64,000 bases of DNA, from the NCBI GenBank assembly GCA_013400155.1, contig VXBM01001600.1, positions 1 through 64,000 on the forward strand, given 5' to 3'. The DNA is from Helopsaltes ochotensis. Taxonomy: Eukaryota > Chordata > Aves > Passeriformes > Locustellidae. The notes under the pieces are model-generated. The model worked only from the letters and a program-made list of their open reading frames with translations, did no database searches and was not told the DNA's origin. Within the stretch, counting starts at the first letter, position 1. Each line of letters opens with the position of its first letter. Positions 24,987 through 39,500 of this stretch are shown piece by piece. The position numbers and the translations under genes were made by a program.

Positions 24987-27900
24987 CTATGTTTATTTCT
25001 ACCCAGTTTTGAAATAACTAATTTACACTGATTGTACTGGAAGATAACAGTAATTCATTTTTCTCTGGAGTAGAATGGGATGAAGGGAACGGTAGTTACG
25101 TAGGGCAAAAATATTTATGATTCTTGTGTTTATTTGGATTTTTCACTTTTTTCTTCTGTACAGTGGATTTAAAAGTGCTCAAAATAAATTGACTTAGCAT
25201 AATATGACAGTTTTTCTTCCCTAACATAAATCTTTCAGTCATGTAGGAGATGTATTTAATGTAAGGGATATGTGTCTCCTTCAGCTTGGCATGAGTTCAT
25301 ATTTGGTAACGTATAGCAGCAGTGACTGCTGAAATACAGTAGTTGGTCTGATGGCTAATTTAAAAGTTAAAGGAAAATGGGATGTTTGGACAGAAGGAAA
25401 AAGAATGTCATATGTAAAATATTTTTTATCACAAACAGGTCAGAGTTTATTTTGTGTTGCAATGATAGCTCACTGCTGAGCTCCAAAATATTATTGGGAA
25501 AACCCCTATTTTCTTCAGAAAATAGTTAAGGTGTTTAAGAAGAGGGTTTTGAGCCATATATTGGTGTTTCACTGCCATAAAAAAAGGGACAAGGGACAAT
25601 GTAGTAAAAAGAAATATTACAAAAATCAACCTTATCTCTTAATGTTTGTGCTTCCCCCCAAAAAATGGAGGTAAAAATTCAATTAGCAGCATTATTCACA
25701 GATAATGCTAAGATTTGAGTTCTCCAGAAAAACACTCTGCAGTCAAATTCTGCTGCTATTAGCAAATTTTCAACTTTGCTCAAAAGAATGGAAGATGAGA
25801 CCACTGCTGGTGAGTGAATGGATAACATCAAGTAGGTGTTTGTCTCCAACTCTAGCTCTCCTCAACGTTAAATATCTCTACTGAAATAATGTATCAGGAA
25901 TGAAGGATTGGACCAAGAACAAATGTTCTGAAGTAATATTCTGAAAACAGGTAAGGCGATGGCTTGCATGTTTTGTTTGTGCTTTGGGTGCTTCCTGGTG
26001 TAAAACTGAGGCTTAACCTGCATTTGTTAATACTGGAAAAAAATGGGAGAGAACTATAATATTTCTTGCTTGGCTTACTGCTGTAAGAACATTGTTGGCA
26101 ATAAGAGGTCAGAAAACAAGAACGGATAACTGAATTGGAGGTCCAGTCCACCTAGTTCAGTGTCCTGTCCTTGACTGTTACTTGAGGTTATGTGCTTCTG
26201 GAAAAAAAAGGCATAGTGAAAAAGGACAGGTATGTCCTCTGTCTTCCTAGTCCCCCTGAGCTTAGTGTAAAGAAGTGGATCTGTACACTGTGGATGTATT
26301 TTCTTGGGTTTTGATCTGTTTTCCTTTTTGGCATCTGGAACTTCCTGATGCAGCAAGTTTCATAATAATGTGTTATATGAACTGCCACTTTTGTTTGTAT
26401 GATAAATTCATGTGGTGCCTCATGGTAATTTTTTTCTTATCCCAAGAATGCATGATGTTGTAGTAGAAACTTAGCTTTATACAGATCTGATTTTCTGTAC
26501 AAATTATAATAGTCATAGTCTTGTTCTAGGTACCCACTGGCTCATATTTGCAGGGAATCTTGTGCATGAATGGTGCAACCAATGTTGCTTAGACAGGAAT
26601 AATATCCCCTCTTTGAGATGTCTATAATATACATCTGAGTGAGAAACTAATCTGATTATTTTTATATCAGTTAAAATAATGAGGCTATGATTAATCTGAC
26701 CCATTTTAAACATTTACCTTTGAGTAGGATGGACAGCATCTCAGAAGTGCCAATTCCTTTTTATTGCATGTAAAGAGAATGTGACTTAGATGTACATTTC
26801 TGTTCTGCACACCTCTGCTTTTGAGCAGATGAATATTGCTTTTGGGGAGGTCATTCACTAAGGAAGAAGAAATATACATTATCCTGGGTAAAAGCTGCTT
26901 TATGAAATATTACACTGTATAATAGGCTGGTAAAATGCATTTTACTTGCTATCCTTTCTCAGATACTCTCTGGGCAAGTGGTAGCTGGATCCTTTGGGCA
27001 CTAGCTAAGGTGCTTTTGCAGTACAGAAGAAATGGCAGGGAGATTGTATACAATGAATTCTCTTAAAGCAGGTTTTTTTCTTAATGCCTGATATCATGGT
27101 GTGCCCACACTTTTTTTTGGTGAAATTTTAACTGCAAGACATCCCATTCCTTGGATGATGTGTTTCATTTAGATTGTAAAGAGGGCTCCCAGCATAATGT
27201 CTCTTCAAAGGTCACCCAGAACATTTTGATTAATGCTATCTTGTGTCTGTTTGGCAGCTAGAAAAAGGGAGGAAAAGAGAGCACACAAAACAGCAAGGCA
27301 AGGTAAAAAAACCCACTTTTCTCCTTTAACTAAAGCAAGGTGGCAGGTAAATGTTATCCTCAGAAGCACACGGTGTTCAGTGGGTTGGGGAATAAGAGAT
27401 GATTGCAGGGCCAAGGGAAGAGGAGAGCTGGTCTCTGCACCTGAGAGATAGTGAGCCTCAGCTTGCAAGTGCCTTGGTCGTATGCCTTTAATTGAGAGCT
27501 TGCCATCTTAAATCCAGTCCAAAAATTTGATCTCCCTCATGGCTGAGGAATCTGTGGCTGCCATACCGAACATTGGCACAAACATGCTGCCTTGCGATTG
27601 ATGTTGCCCTTCTGATGTCAAGTCTTTCCTGATCCTGACGCCAAATCCATAGAGTTTGATTCCGCTAGGTAATTGGAAATTATGTTTTGATTTGAACCAT
27701 TTTCCAACAGGAAAATATGTCAGAAAAATTTATTCAATGACATAACCCTCTACTGAGCCAATAAGTAAGCTTCGAGAACCTCTAGCATTTGACTTGCCCT
27801 GTTTATGCGGTTTCTGTAACTGACAGCAAATGGCATTTGGTTGTGCTTTCTGGCATTCTAGCACTATGCTTTCTTCAAAAAACCAAAAAAGACCTTCAGA

Positions 27901-30900
27901 CCTATTTCTTCTGATTGTTCTGGCATTCCGGCATTCATTCTCACAAAAATTTCAGGTGCCAGCATATTTCAATATAGAAATTCTAAAGAAAGTATCAGAG
28001 TACCATTTTAAGTTTATTCAAGACCTATGCCATGAACTTTGGATGTGGAAGGTAGGCTCTAGGTGTTTGAGACCTACAGAAGATTTCAATATTTTACTCG
28101 CTAGTCTTCAGAAATTATTGAAGAGGAGACAGTGGTTAGACCCCAGGTTACAGTAATTTTTCTTCTACTAATTCAGTCTGACCTTGCTTCAGATACCTGA
28201 TTTTCATTCCCTAAAATCTGAAATTTAGGAATTCTTCTTTTAGCTAACAGGGCTAATCAATAGGCTGTGATTCATCTCTCCTGAATTTAGACAGCTGAAT
28301 TTACATCTGAAGAGATTGTCCAGGCTCCTGTTGCAGTCATCAGAATGAAGTAGGGACTTCTTGGGCATTATTCTCTGATGTAGTTAAGATGCCTATCTTC
28401 ACTCTAGGAAGGGTCTATTCTCCTTTCTTTGGCCATAATGGAGCCTTGAACAAGCTCACATTCAGATTTGGTAAATACTTATGTTTCCTTAATTGTCTGT
28501 ACAGGAAATGTCACTTTAGGTTGGCAGAAACTGTGGCTTTTCATATTATTGCAATGCTACTTTTTTGTCCATCAATTCTTTTAATTCTTTGCTCAGAGTT
28601 ATATTTGATGTGGAACAGAGGTATCAGCGGGCACACCAAAACTTCAGTTGTGAATTTCAAGATATACACAAGTGAAAACATAGGGAAAATGTAGACTGAA
28701 ATCTGGGAACAGTCCCAAGAAATAGCCTTTGGCATTCCTACTCCTGTGGAAAGTGTTAGGCTATTTTAAGAACAACTGTTTTTGATTGATAGCAGAGGGG
28801 ATTCCAGTCTGAAAAGGTATTTTCAGCATGTTAAGTATGTCAGGCATTTATTATCTTTCACACTCTTGTCTTTTCTTCATGTTTTCTGAAGCTATTTTTT
28901 CCCCACCAACTCTTTTAATATTCTACTTCACCCTATATATTCTTTCTGGTACATTGGGCAAGCTAACAAGGCTCTGCTTGTGTTTCTCTCTTGAATGATA
29001 AAGGATCAAATGGTCAGGATGGCATTCAATTTGTACTGTTAATTATGTGAATTTAAGTACAGCAGTTTCCAGGTTGTAACAACCATAACTCCTTCCTCTT
29101 AGACATCACCACTGCAGTGATCCACAAGGCTTGTATATATCCCTTTATTGAATTGTCAAAGAGAATAGTCCTGGAAGGTTACTCTCCTTGCTGTGTTTGT
29201 GAATTCAGGACGGTCTCTGATTTAGTAGTTGCTAGTCAGGAAAGAAAAAATTGTGAAGGGACATCACATGCCCTGAGAGAGGGCAATTACACCCACAGAA
29301 AAAAATGGCTATAGGATAAACCTAATTACCTGTATTTTCCTTGGCAACTCCATCGTGTTTTGGGAAAATAGAATTAAGAAATGTGGAGAAAAAAAATCTA
29401 CTCATAGGATGATTTACATATACTTAGTAAATGCTTTTCACCCGGTATTAATTTGTCAAAAGGAGATGGAAATTATTTAACTAGTATGCATTCACTGATC
29501 ATCACAGATGCAGTCAGTGCATATGCCTTCAAATAATTAATGAAAGCTTCACTTAGACTGCAGAGAACTTTTCTATGCCTCTGCCATGAAAGTGCAAGAC
29601 TAAGATATATGGAAATGTCCCACTTCCATTGCTTGAATTTTGCTTAATTTTAGAGTGTAAATACTCTGAGTATGAATTAAAGCAGTAAAATTATGCAGGA
29701 ACTCTGCAAAAATTCTTGCAAGAATTAACTGAAATTATAGCAACAGATGAACCAGTTGGTAGTTCTCATCTCGTCTTCTATTTCTGTTTTATAAATCATA
29801 ATGCAGAAAATTTCAGTCATAGGAAAAAAAAATGCCTTGCAATATAAAATCTGTACCGACAAAAGAGTTTTTCTCATTTAAACAAGAGTAACTTTACAAA
29901 GGACACTCTGTTTACAAATAAAGAAGGACATTTGTAGGAAGAGAGAGGGTTATATCTCACCTGATAAACCTTGTTACCATACATAGCCGAGCTGTGCTGC
30001 ATCACCAAGAGCAATGTGCTCAACAGCAAAATAATAATCAAACCTTTTTTTTGCAATGGTGAGCTGAAGGGTACACATATGCATATGTAACTATAGACAC
30101 ATAGTGACACTGACAGAAATGAAATCCATGAGATTTATCCAAGATTCTGACCATAGCAGGTAAACCCACTTAGTACGTGTATGAGTGAACCAGATACTCT
30201 GACTCAGTCAGATTAACCTAATTTCCTGTGTGCTTGCACTTAGGACTGAAATCAGAAGTCATTGGCAGTAGTTTTTTGAACTCATTTTTTCTTAGGTTGT
30301 TTTGTAGAGAGAAAACTTAATTCTCCAGGGAAAAATTCTACATTGCCTAAGGTAGAGCAAAAATCTGGACAGTTGAACTAAGGAGACAAAGAACATCACT
30401 TACAGACAAGGAGTTGGGCTGGAGGAGAGCTGGACAGGGTGCTGCTCTTTTTCTCAGTCACACTGCTCATTGGATTACAGCCTCTGCAAATCAAGCTGTC
30501 TTAACTGAGCAATTGCCTTAAGTTAAGTAGTATGAAGTGGAAATAAGTATATATAAAACCGTTAGCCTCAGTCTGCTTTGATCAGAATTTGCTACCAAAA
30601 AAAAAAAAAAAAGTCAGTCAGTTTTGCTGAAATTTGATGTGGAGTTATTCTCTAGAAGATTCTGTAGCTCCACTTGACCCCAAACATGCATGAGACCATG
30701 GAGCTGGCTGCCTTCTTTTTGTTGTGGGCCCCCACCCTGCATTTGTAAAAATATGTCCACATTTGTTTCATTTACAGACCCAGAGGGGTCTCTTGGAAGG
30801 ACATCTTAAGTTTTGTCTCCCTTCCCACCACCAAGCCCACTGTTCTAAAGATACAATGACTCTTAAGAGAGAAGGTACCATATCAGCACTGAGAGAGCAG

Positions 30901-30902
30901 TC

Positions 30903-30957
30903 CAATATTCTGGCATGTAGCTTAGTCCAAGAGGCAGTGCAATATTCTGGCATGTAG
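30903..30957. repeat. Short direct repeat, two copies of 18 bp
   Basis: CAATATTCTGGCATGTAG occurs at 30903-30920 and again, identically, at 30940-30957. It looks like a small recent tandem duplication with a 37-bp period. Confidence 0.9.
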
Positions 30958-33900
30958 ATTATTTTCAGTCTGTTTAGTCTAAAACAAATCTGGTCTCTTC
31001 CTATTTATTTTCCAGATTTATACCACAATTATTGAGCTGGAGATGGCAGAAGACAAAGAAATTAAATGGCTCTTACTGACCATATTTGCCAGCCAACTTA
31101 CTGCAGTGCAGGGCAAGGAAGAAATCTCCTTTTCTGGGACCTGAGATGAAAAGCTTTTCTTATCCAGAGTAAAATTCAGACATAATTCAAATATCTCAGT
31201 CGAAATTCTGGAAAAGAGATTTTTAGTTCCCTTCAAGTCATGGGCTTTCAAGGTTTCCTATGTGAAAATTTCTCAAGCACATCCATTTCAGCTTCAATGG
31301 CTTCATTTTACAGTATATTCTGAGTATTTTGGTGCTGGTCTAAAACAATACCTCTATCACAAATGCAGAAAGACAAAGTTACTTTGATAACTTCTTTGAT
31401 GCTATGAATTTGATCCAAGCCCCCCTTACAGAACAGAGATCCACAGAGTGGTCATTTCTGTTTAATACAAAGAGAAAGGGAAAAGATAATCATTGTCCCC
31501 TTTTAAAAGGCGTCCTACTAGAGTGGGGCACAGGAATGTGGGTTCCTCCAGCATCCTGGAGACCCAGTCTTTGAAAAATTTTTTAAAATCAACCTTAAGA
31601 TGCATCCCAGCCCCCAAATCTCACCCTCTATTAATAACATCCCTTAACTATTGGTGGGAAATAAACAACCATAAATACTGAATATTTTCTGAATATAAAG
31701 CAATGTAACAGAAGAGGGAATGAGCATTAATTCTTGCAAGAATGGCCTCTTGCCTGGTGGTTGGGGAATACATGGGTTTAAGTTTCTTCAGGCAGACTTT
31801 ATTCAGAAAGCTGGTTTGAAAAGAAAAACAACTGCCTATATCACACACCTGCACTTGTTTGGTAGTGTAACCATCTCTAAATTGCCAGCCTCTTCCTAGT
31901 GTAATACAAAGAATATTTGAGCATTTCAAATACTTATTAAATCAAACAACTTATAAATGGTTTATGGAGGATATGAATTGAATGCTAAACTATGCTAATA
32001 TTTAGAAAGGTATTTAGAAATGGGTTGTATGCTAATGGAAAACATTGTAACAAATAAATAATAGTCCTTAGTATAGATTCATAATATTTTGTATAGGAAA
32101 TACTTTTCTGAGCCTTACCTATTTTCCTGTGCTATTAAAAGCCTGATCACTGAAGTTTGGCACAAAATTTGCATTAGTGTCCTGAGGGGTTATTTTAGAG
32201 TGCTAGATGGCCCTGGAAAATGTTTCCTGATCCCCAGCTGAAATATCTTCGTGCTCTGTTTTTTTTTCCCCACTGATTGTGTAGTGTGGACCAGTGAAGC
32301 CACAGGGAGGTAAAAGGAGTGCTGGCAGTTGACATCAGCTGACGAAGAAATTCACAGTCCCTTTAGATGAGTTTTACCTCTTTAATGGACTCTTCCTCGG
32401 ATACTTTGGAATTTTTTATGCTTTCCTGAAGCTGCAGGATTCATTCTTTACTATTGCACAATTTTAGCACTTTATAAAGTTTGCTCCATTATTGTTGTAA
32501 TTGTAATTATTGCTTTCTCATGGGCACAGTGGTGTTGTCACATTTTTTTGTTTTGCTTACTATTGCCAACATATTTACACAGCTTTAAAGAAAAAGAAGA
32601 TACCTGCAATGGTTTATATGATGCTGAAGTGCTGCTCTGCAGCAGAGTGTTCTACAGGAGTAGTGCAATATGGCATGTAGCATTTTGTGTGGAATTATGC
32701 ATCAACAGATGGTATAGATGATAAAAAGTCTGAAGTTGATGGCTAGGTGGTCTCTGGTTTAACCGAGACCCATGTTAATGAACAAAGCTTTGGCTTTTAA
32801 AGAGATTTTCTACCCAAAGGATCTAATATTGTGGTGATTTTGGTGATTAGAAAGCTATTTGCTATTTTCTTTGTCATGTTTGAGGTATAGTTTAGGATTT
32901 GCCTGCAAGCTGTGGGGCCTGTATTAAAGATTATGGTATCATTAGCTTTCCCTTTCCTCAGTGTCATGTCCTTGCCAACTTTAAAGCTATTTGGTTTAAT
33001 TTAAAATGGTGTTTCACTGCGGTACTTGCTGCATGGATCAAGTATGGTTTTTGGGAATGCTTTTAGAGAATTAGTGTTTGACAAGGTGCAGTGATGCCTA
33101 TACATATTTATGCGCATTTAAGCATGAAATTGATTCTTTTTGAAGATAACGGATAGACAGATCCCTGAGGCTGTTGTCTTTATACTATTAGGTTTTCTCT
33201 ATCACTAGAGATGAACTTGGCTGGCTGTCATAAAAAAAATCCCTTCCATAACAGGCAGAGAAATGTGATTGCTTTTGTAGAGTTGCACACCGTAAGCTCA
33301 AGGGCTCTGAGTGTATTTTATTACAGTTGCAGTTGACTGATGGAGATTAACCTCATGCTAATCACTGTAAATGTAAAACCTTCTGTCTCAGATGGTGTTT
33401 ACTACAAAGAATACTGATGTAATTTTTTCATAGAAACAATAAGGTGTTTTTAATTGTTTAGAAGCCATTTTAAAATCGAAATGCTAAACTAATACATTAC
33501 TTCTGACCATCTATAATATTTATGGTGCACTTCCAGTCATACAAGATATACTGCTCCTGAAGCTGAACAGCAAAGAGGAAATATCTTCCAAGTTGACAGC
33601 ATTTAAACTCTTTAAAGAACCAACTTTGTGAAGTAATTTTTGTAAGTGATTCTTCAAATATTTGAATCCCTATCCTGTGTCTTGCTAATGAGATGATAAT
33701 GAATATTCAAGCCAAAAAGAATAACAGCAAAAAGATTGTTATTCTGGAGACTCATATAAGGAGTAAGATATAATGTATATTTTACATTTAGTTCTGAATT
33801 TGCACAGTAATAATATCTAGCCTTGTTAATGGTGTGGTCTTCTGTCTCATGTTGTGGGAGGATCTAGCACAGGATAAGACTAGGTTTTCATGACAGAATA

Positions 33901-36069
33901 TAAACCAAGTCTACCCTGTGCTTTCTTTTCTCATTAGAGAAAGTAAGAGCAGCACATTTGACCTCACTTAAACATTTTCATTAAAGTACTCTGGACCAAA
34001 TTTGACGATGTTTCTTCACTGAAATCAACAGTGAAGATCTCAGAGGCCCATCTGCTCCCAGAATTTCCATCGCACTCTCTCCACCTCAGCACTCATTAAT
34101 TGGTTTGGGCATATACAACACTGCATTGTCCCCCTTTTGTCTCAGAGCCATGGACATGCTGACCAGTGGCCTGAGCACCTGCTACCACCACTGCAGGCAG
34201 TGTTTGCCAGAGCCTGTGCAAGTGGGAGCGAGCTACAAAGGACTAGTTCCAAGTCGCTGGAGAATTAGGGATTAAGTCTTTCCTGAAGGTGATACTTGGA
34301 CCCAGAAAAGCTGCTGTTATCTGAATGAGTGTTTCCAAGGGGTATTTTTGTTTTATGAAGGTTGTCACAGCTGGAAAACAGTAGTTAGGCTAAAATGATG
34401 CTTTGAAAGGTTTTTTTGTCTCCTTTATTGACAGTCAAAAATGCAATGTATCTCTTGTATATGTGTGTGCCGTGGGCTTTAATGAAATCTTCACTGGGAG
34501 ACACCTGTAAAATGATTTCAAGGTCTTCTCTAGGTAATCAAATATTTCTATCATACTGCCATTATTGTATTACTAGATGGTATATGTGGTACTAAAAAAT
34601 GATGTATTTTCATAATATAAAAGCTATTGGAATACCCAACTTCAATCACTGTTAGCCTTTTATAATATCTACATTGGTAGAACCTTAGTTTGCTTGTAAT
34701 GCTTGAAAGTTTATTACTTATTCATTAGCATCTTAAATTAGACAGCCTCAGTATCTCAGCTCTCTGTAGCAGGGCATGTTGATTAGTGTTTCTAGAAAGA
34801 TTTGGCATAAGTTAGGTTGATGCTGGCAGAGAGAGGTGGGTAGCATATGTAGTGCATTATCACTATACGTTTTCAGTGTTGACAGGAACAGAAGCAAGCT
34901 GACATAACACATCTCAATAAGTAATACTGCTATTACCACTGTCACTTTTATCAGCAGCTACGCAAAACACTGACCTAGGACTCTGATTTGATGTTAAAAT
35001 AACATTGGCATGTATTGACATATATATCATATTGATTTTGTCATGACATTCCTTGGCAGGAGTAAGATTATTATATATTGCTTCAGTTTACTTGTTAGCA
35101 TTGCCCTTAATATCTCCTTCAGAAGGCAGTGGTTATTTTTGTGCCTTTTTTTCCCACTAATGAGAAGATAGCACTTATTGGTTTGGATATGAGACGCTTA
35201 TAGGTAACGTTTGTATGAGGGGTTGTCATATGATTAATTTCATTGCCAGCAATTCAAGTAGTGAACAGATTCAATGTAGTTCAAAGATTTTTTTCTTCAA
35301 AATACAAATCCATTTTTGTGATTTCCATCAAAATTAGATGTCTGGAACAACGTCCTTTTCTGTTTTCATTACTTATGTAATGATTGATACATCTTTAAGA
35401 TGTGCCAATGATTTGATTGCAATTTAAACTTGATTAGAGGTTGCTAACTTCTGAATGTGAATGACTGGTATCAAAATAGTAGACTGATCTAGCAGAGGTA
35501 GTCTGGAAAACAACATTGTGCAAGTTGCATAACCCTCCAAAGTGCAGGAATTTTAGGGTGATATAACTGGCATGGACTGAATGGATGGTGGGGACCTGAG
35601 CTGTGAGGCATTGACTTGCACAAATTCACGATGATTTAGCACGCTAGATCTCACTGGAGTTAATTTGGCCATAGACTTTTATTTTCACCATGTAGGTACT
35701 ATGGAAGGGTACAGAAAGTGTGGGGTTTTGTCTAGGGCTCAGCAGTGCACATTTGGACAAAAAAAGATTTGTGAGAACTGAGAGATGCTTGCTGGAACCT
35801 GTGAGTCAGGAGAGGTGGGACCACAGTGGCTCTTAGTCCTGCGGTGCCTTTGCAGGACTCATTTGCAGGTGCTGTGCGTGTGTTCTCCATGCACACAGGC
35901 ACATCCCCTCTGTAGCTTGGAGGGCTATGTTTAAAGGAAAGGAAGCACCACCATGCCGTGACCATCTGGATGGGAGCCACTTTGGTGTGGAGGATGAGTC
36001 ATTTGGTTAGCACAGAGCTGTGCTCTGCTTATTGAATTAGGTGACGTGTTACACAATTAGCCTGTATTT

Positions 36070-36550
36070 GCGTGGCTGGTGACCCAGACTGGCTCGGGTC
36101 TCCCGAGCTCTGGAGCTTAAGAAGGGATAATTTGGATCTATCTGTAGTAATCACCCAAGAAAGTTCCGACCCCGGAGTCGTGAAGCTGCCTCGAGGAGCC
36201 ATCAGGAAAAGCCGACTAGAAAAGAGCCCAAGCCTGGCCCTTGAAAGCGGTAAGGACCTGAAACGGAGCCGCAGGGGAGCAGCTCGCCTCGCTCGGCATT
36301 CTCAGCTGTGCCTCTTTCCAAATTTAGGCCTCTAAACTAGGTATCAGTTTCTTACGGGAATGAGACTATAAAAACTGCCGCACTGGATCAGCCGGAGTCC
36401 CGGCTTTTGCGGTGTCCTGTCTCAGGCTGTCTGAGAGCTGACACCTAGAGAACCGTGTGACAAAGGCGCCGGCATTATGAACTGAACTCACATCTCTCCA
36501 TTTGCGAGGCAATTACAATACTTCATCATTAGGCACAGAGTATGTCAGTG
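36070..36550 (+). promoter_or_regulatory. CpG-rich island with TATA box, candidate promoter
   Basis: About 420 bp with more than 20 CpG dinucleotides in otherwise CpG-poor, AT-rich DNA. On the + strand it holds a CAGCTG E-box (36303-36308), a CArG-like CCAAATTTAGG (36318-36328, one base longer than the consensus) and TATAAAAAC (36367-36374), spaced as in a core promoter. Transcription would start near 36397. A GTGAGT donor-like site at 36548 could end a noncoding first exon; no long open frame begins there. E-box plus CArG would fit a muscle gene, and MLIP exon 52564 lies 16 kb downstream on the same strand, so an alternative MLIP promoter is possible. A decayed LTR or an unrelated noncoding RNA promoter are alternatives. 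Confidence 0.35.
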
Positions 36551-39500
36551 AGTTTCTCCTAATGAAAGTCTTTCATGTGGTTTAACTAATTGAATATTCA
36601 CTGGGCCAGAGCGGGGGACCTAAATTGTCCTTTCCATTCCCATGTCCTCATCAACAGCTAATCCTTAGCTGCTTCTGCATTGCCCTAAATATTAATTATT
36701 TATATGGAATTTTTTTGGTGGAATTTCTATGTATTTGTTAAATGAATCCCTCTTAGTTACCTTATACTAACCTAGTATTTTTTTTTCCTTAAATAGTCTT
36801 ATTATGGGGTTTTTCTCCTCCCCCAATGATTCAATTTTCCTCAGAAAATTTCAAGAAGCTTTTAATGGTTCTCTGCATTCTGAACAGAATTTAATTGATT
36901 GAAAATTTCTTACATTTAATGTCAAAACCTAACACCAAACCAATTCTTGGTGATTTTTTTGTGCACCCTCCTTTGCTGCTACATCAGTAAATTACATTCT
37001 TTGCATATTCTTCAAAGATATCATGGCTTTTTTTAAATTTTGCATTTCATTTTTCAATAATTATATTCCAATTTTATAATATTAACAATAATGATAAAGT
37101 TTTTGCATTGAACTAGATCTCATTAGGCTCTTAGAAACTGTGTTTGATAATTTAGTGAGTGCATTTTTACAATTCCTGGAAAAATGTGCAGTCAGTCTGA
37201 ACAGAGAAGAAACATGAAGCTTTACCAGAGGGTTTATCTTACTGATCAGTTGCAATGATGGATGCAGTATATAAGAATTCTTTTCCAGTATATATTTTCT
37301 AAGTGTGTATTTGTGTACCAGGTGTTTTAAAGTGGTGTCATACAGTAAAGAAAGAAAAAAATAAACTAAAAATGAAGATAAATATATTAGAAGTGATGTA
37401 GAATTCAGTGTTGCTGACTAAGAAATACTGCAAAAGATTTTTTCATGATGTTTCAAGCTTGTTTGCCAGGTATGAAAGGCCACATGACTGCAAATGCTTG
37501 ACTAAAACATTCAAATGAGTTATCCCCTGTTAGCAGAGACATTCTCGTGCTACCCAGGGAAGAAGTAATGGTAAGCTGTTCAAATAAATCCATTTGCACC
37601 ACAGTAAATTTTTTTATTTTGTAATTGTGGATGTCCAGCAGTCTCTAGATGACTGGTTCACTGTCTGTACCTCCACTGACAGATAATAACCTTTTAAAAT
37701 AGTCTTACAGTCAGGTGCACATACTCCAAGAGAGATAAAATAAGTTTGGATGAGAAAACAACTTCTGAAGTGTACTGCATGGGTAATTAGGGTTGAAACA
37801 AGCTGATAATTTAGAATTTGGTTTTCTGAAGTGATAGAGCATAATTCTTATGGAACTGTTCCTTTCATTAGTCTTCATGGAATGAAGTGTATTTTCATGT
37901 AGCAGGTGCAAATGTACGAAAGTCTATTTTATTTTTATTTTGATGCAACCTCAAAAGCATCGTAAAATTTTGCTCGTCTAAATTTTTTCATTAAAAAAAA
38001 ATTCCCTTAGAAACTCTTCTCATGTGAGCAAGGCCTAGTGTATTGTAATAGGACAAGTATATAGTCTGCTGACCTAGCTATTTGCAAAAGCAAATCCCAA
38101 ATTCTTGACACTTCACCTCCACCCACATAGCGTTCTCCTGTCTTTCATTTTATGAACACACACACACACAAAGACACGCACTTTCTACAGAAACCATGCC
38201 AAAGCCTCTTAATCCTGAATGCTCTATTGAATGTTTGAGGTTCTAGTAAATTGGAGTGAAAATGCAACGAGAAATAGTTTGTGTCAGAAAATACTAAGAA
38301 ATAGTATGTAGCAGACAAGGAGTTCTTAAGCAGACCTGATTTTGTTTTTGCAGAACAAATCACTCTCTATAAACCTTTTTGCTATTGAATTTTGCCAAGA
38401 GCAGCTGTGGGTCCGTACAGCCTTAAATCTTGTGTTCATTTTGCATTAGTGAGGAGCCAAACAAAAATGTCTGCCAATTGCTTAAAATCTGTGACCATGT
38501 GCGTTTTTCATGTGCATTGTTTTGGAAGAAGAATAAAGGCATCTGACAGATCAGATGTGCAGATCCTTCACTGTGGGAACTCTAGATGCTGAGAATTTTG
38601 GACTCTCTGTGCTGACAGGCACAGAACTGCAGGGAAGCACTGCATTTGACCTTTGGCCTTAAAACAGGCTTCCAAAAACGAGTGATAGCACATAAGCAGT
38701 GTATGTGTAGTTTGGATAGTATTGTGTGATCTCACAGGGTAAAAAACTTAGATTTGGGATTTTAGTGTGTGGTGATATATGGGAGGAAGCAAGATGGAGT
38801 ACTTTGGGTGTGGATTAGTTGTCTTTTTGCACTTTCTTCTTCATGAATCTGGGTGGTTTTCTGTAACTGGGTGAAAGAAGTCAGCATTGCGGGTTTTGGG
38901 TGATCATAATTGGGTTAGAAGTATAAATAATATAGATGTCAACTGTTTATTGGATTATTGGGACTTAAATAACCTTGAATAGACACCATTTTAGCTTGCT
39001 TTCTTGACTTGTTAAAGAGAGCTCACATCACATGAGTTTGTGATAGATAAGGATAATAAACTTCAGAGTGAGACTTCAAAAACGACGTCTCCTGAGTCTT
39101 ATTCGCCCTGACCTTGGAGCAGGGAAGAACCAGGAATTCCCACACTTCACCTGCAACCTTCAGGTTTGTTTGTGACCATCAGGTGCCGCAGTGGTTCTTG
39201 GCTGCTTGCAGGCAAAAGACAGGTTCCAGTGCAGAAAAAATCCTGTTGCCTCACAGTTACCAAAAACTCCTGTCTTGCTCCTCAAATCATTTTTCCAAGA
39301 CCTTAGTGTCAGAATTTTTGAGTCAAATTCTCCCCCTTCTCTGGAAGGTTGTAACACCACTATAATATTCAAGAACTCTCTAACAATTCTGACTAGGAAG
39401 AGACTTTATCAGAAGGAAGGTTTCAACCTTTGGCAATCTGTTTTCTGATGCTAATGGTGGAAGACCTCTTTCAAAGCTTATGCTGAAAAACATATCTGAG

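Larger units (their letters stand above)
24332..36069. other. Non-coding stretch, simple repeats only
   Basis: AT-rich DNA with no recognisable coding exon or transposon. It contains a GT microsatellite at 24959-24986, a 14-nt poly(A) near 30597, and a short direct repeat at 30903-30957. An open 96-nt segment with splice-like borders at 27956-28051 is described in the findings. Confidence 0.55.
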
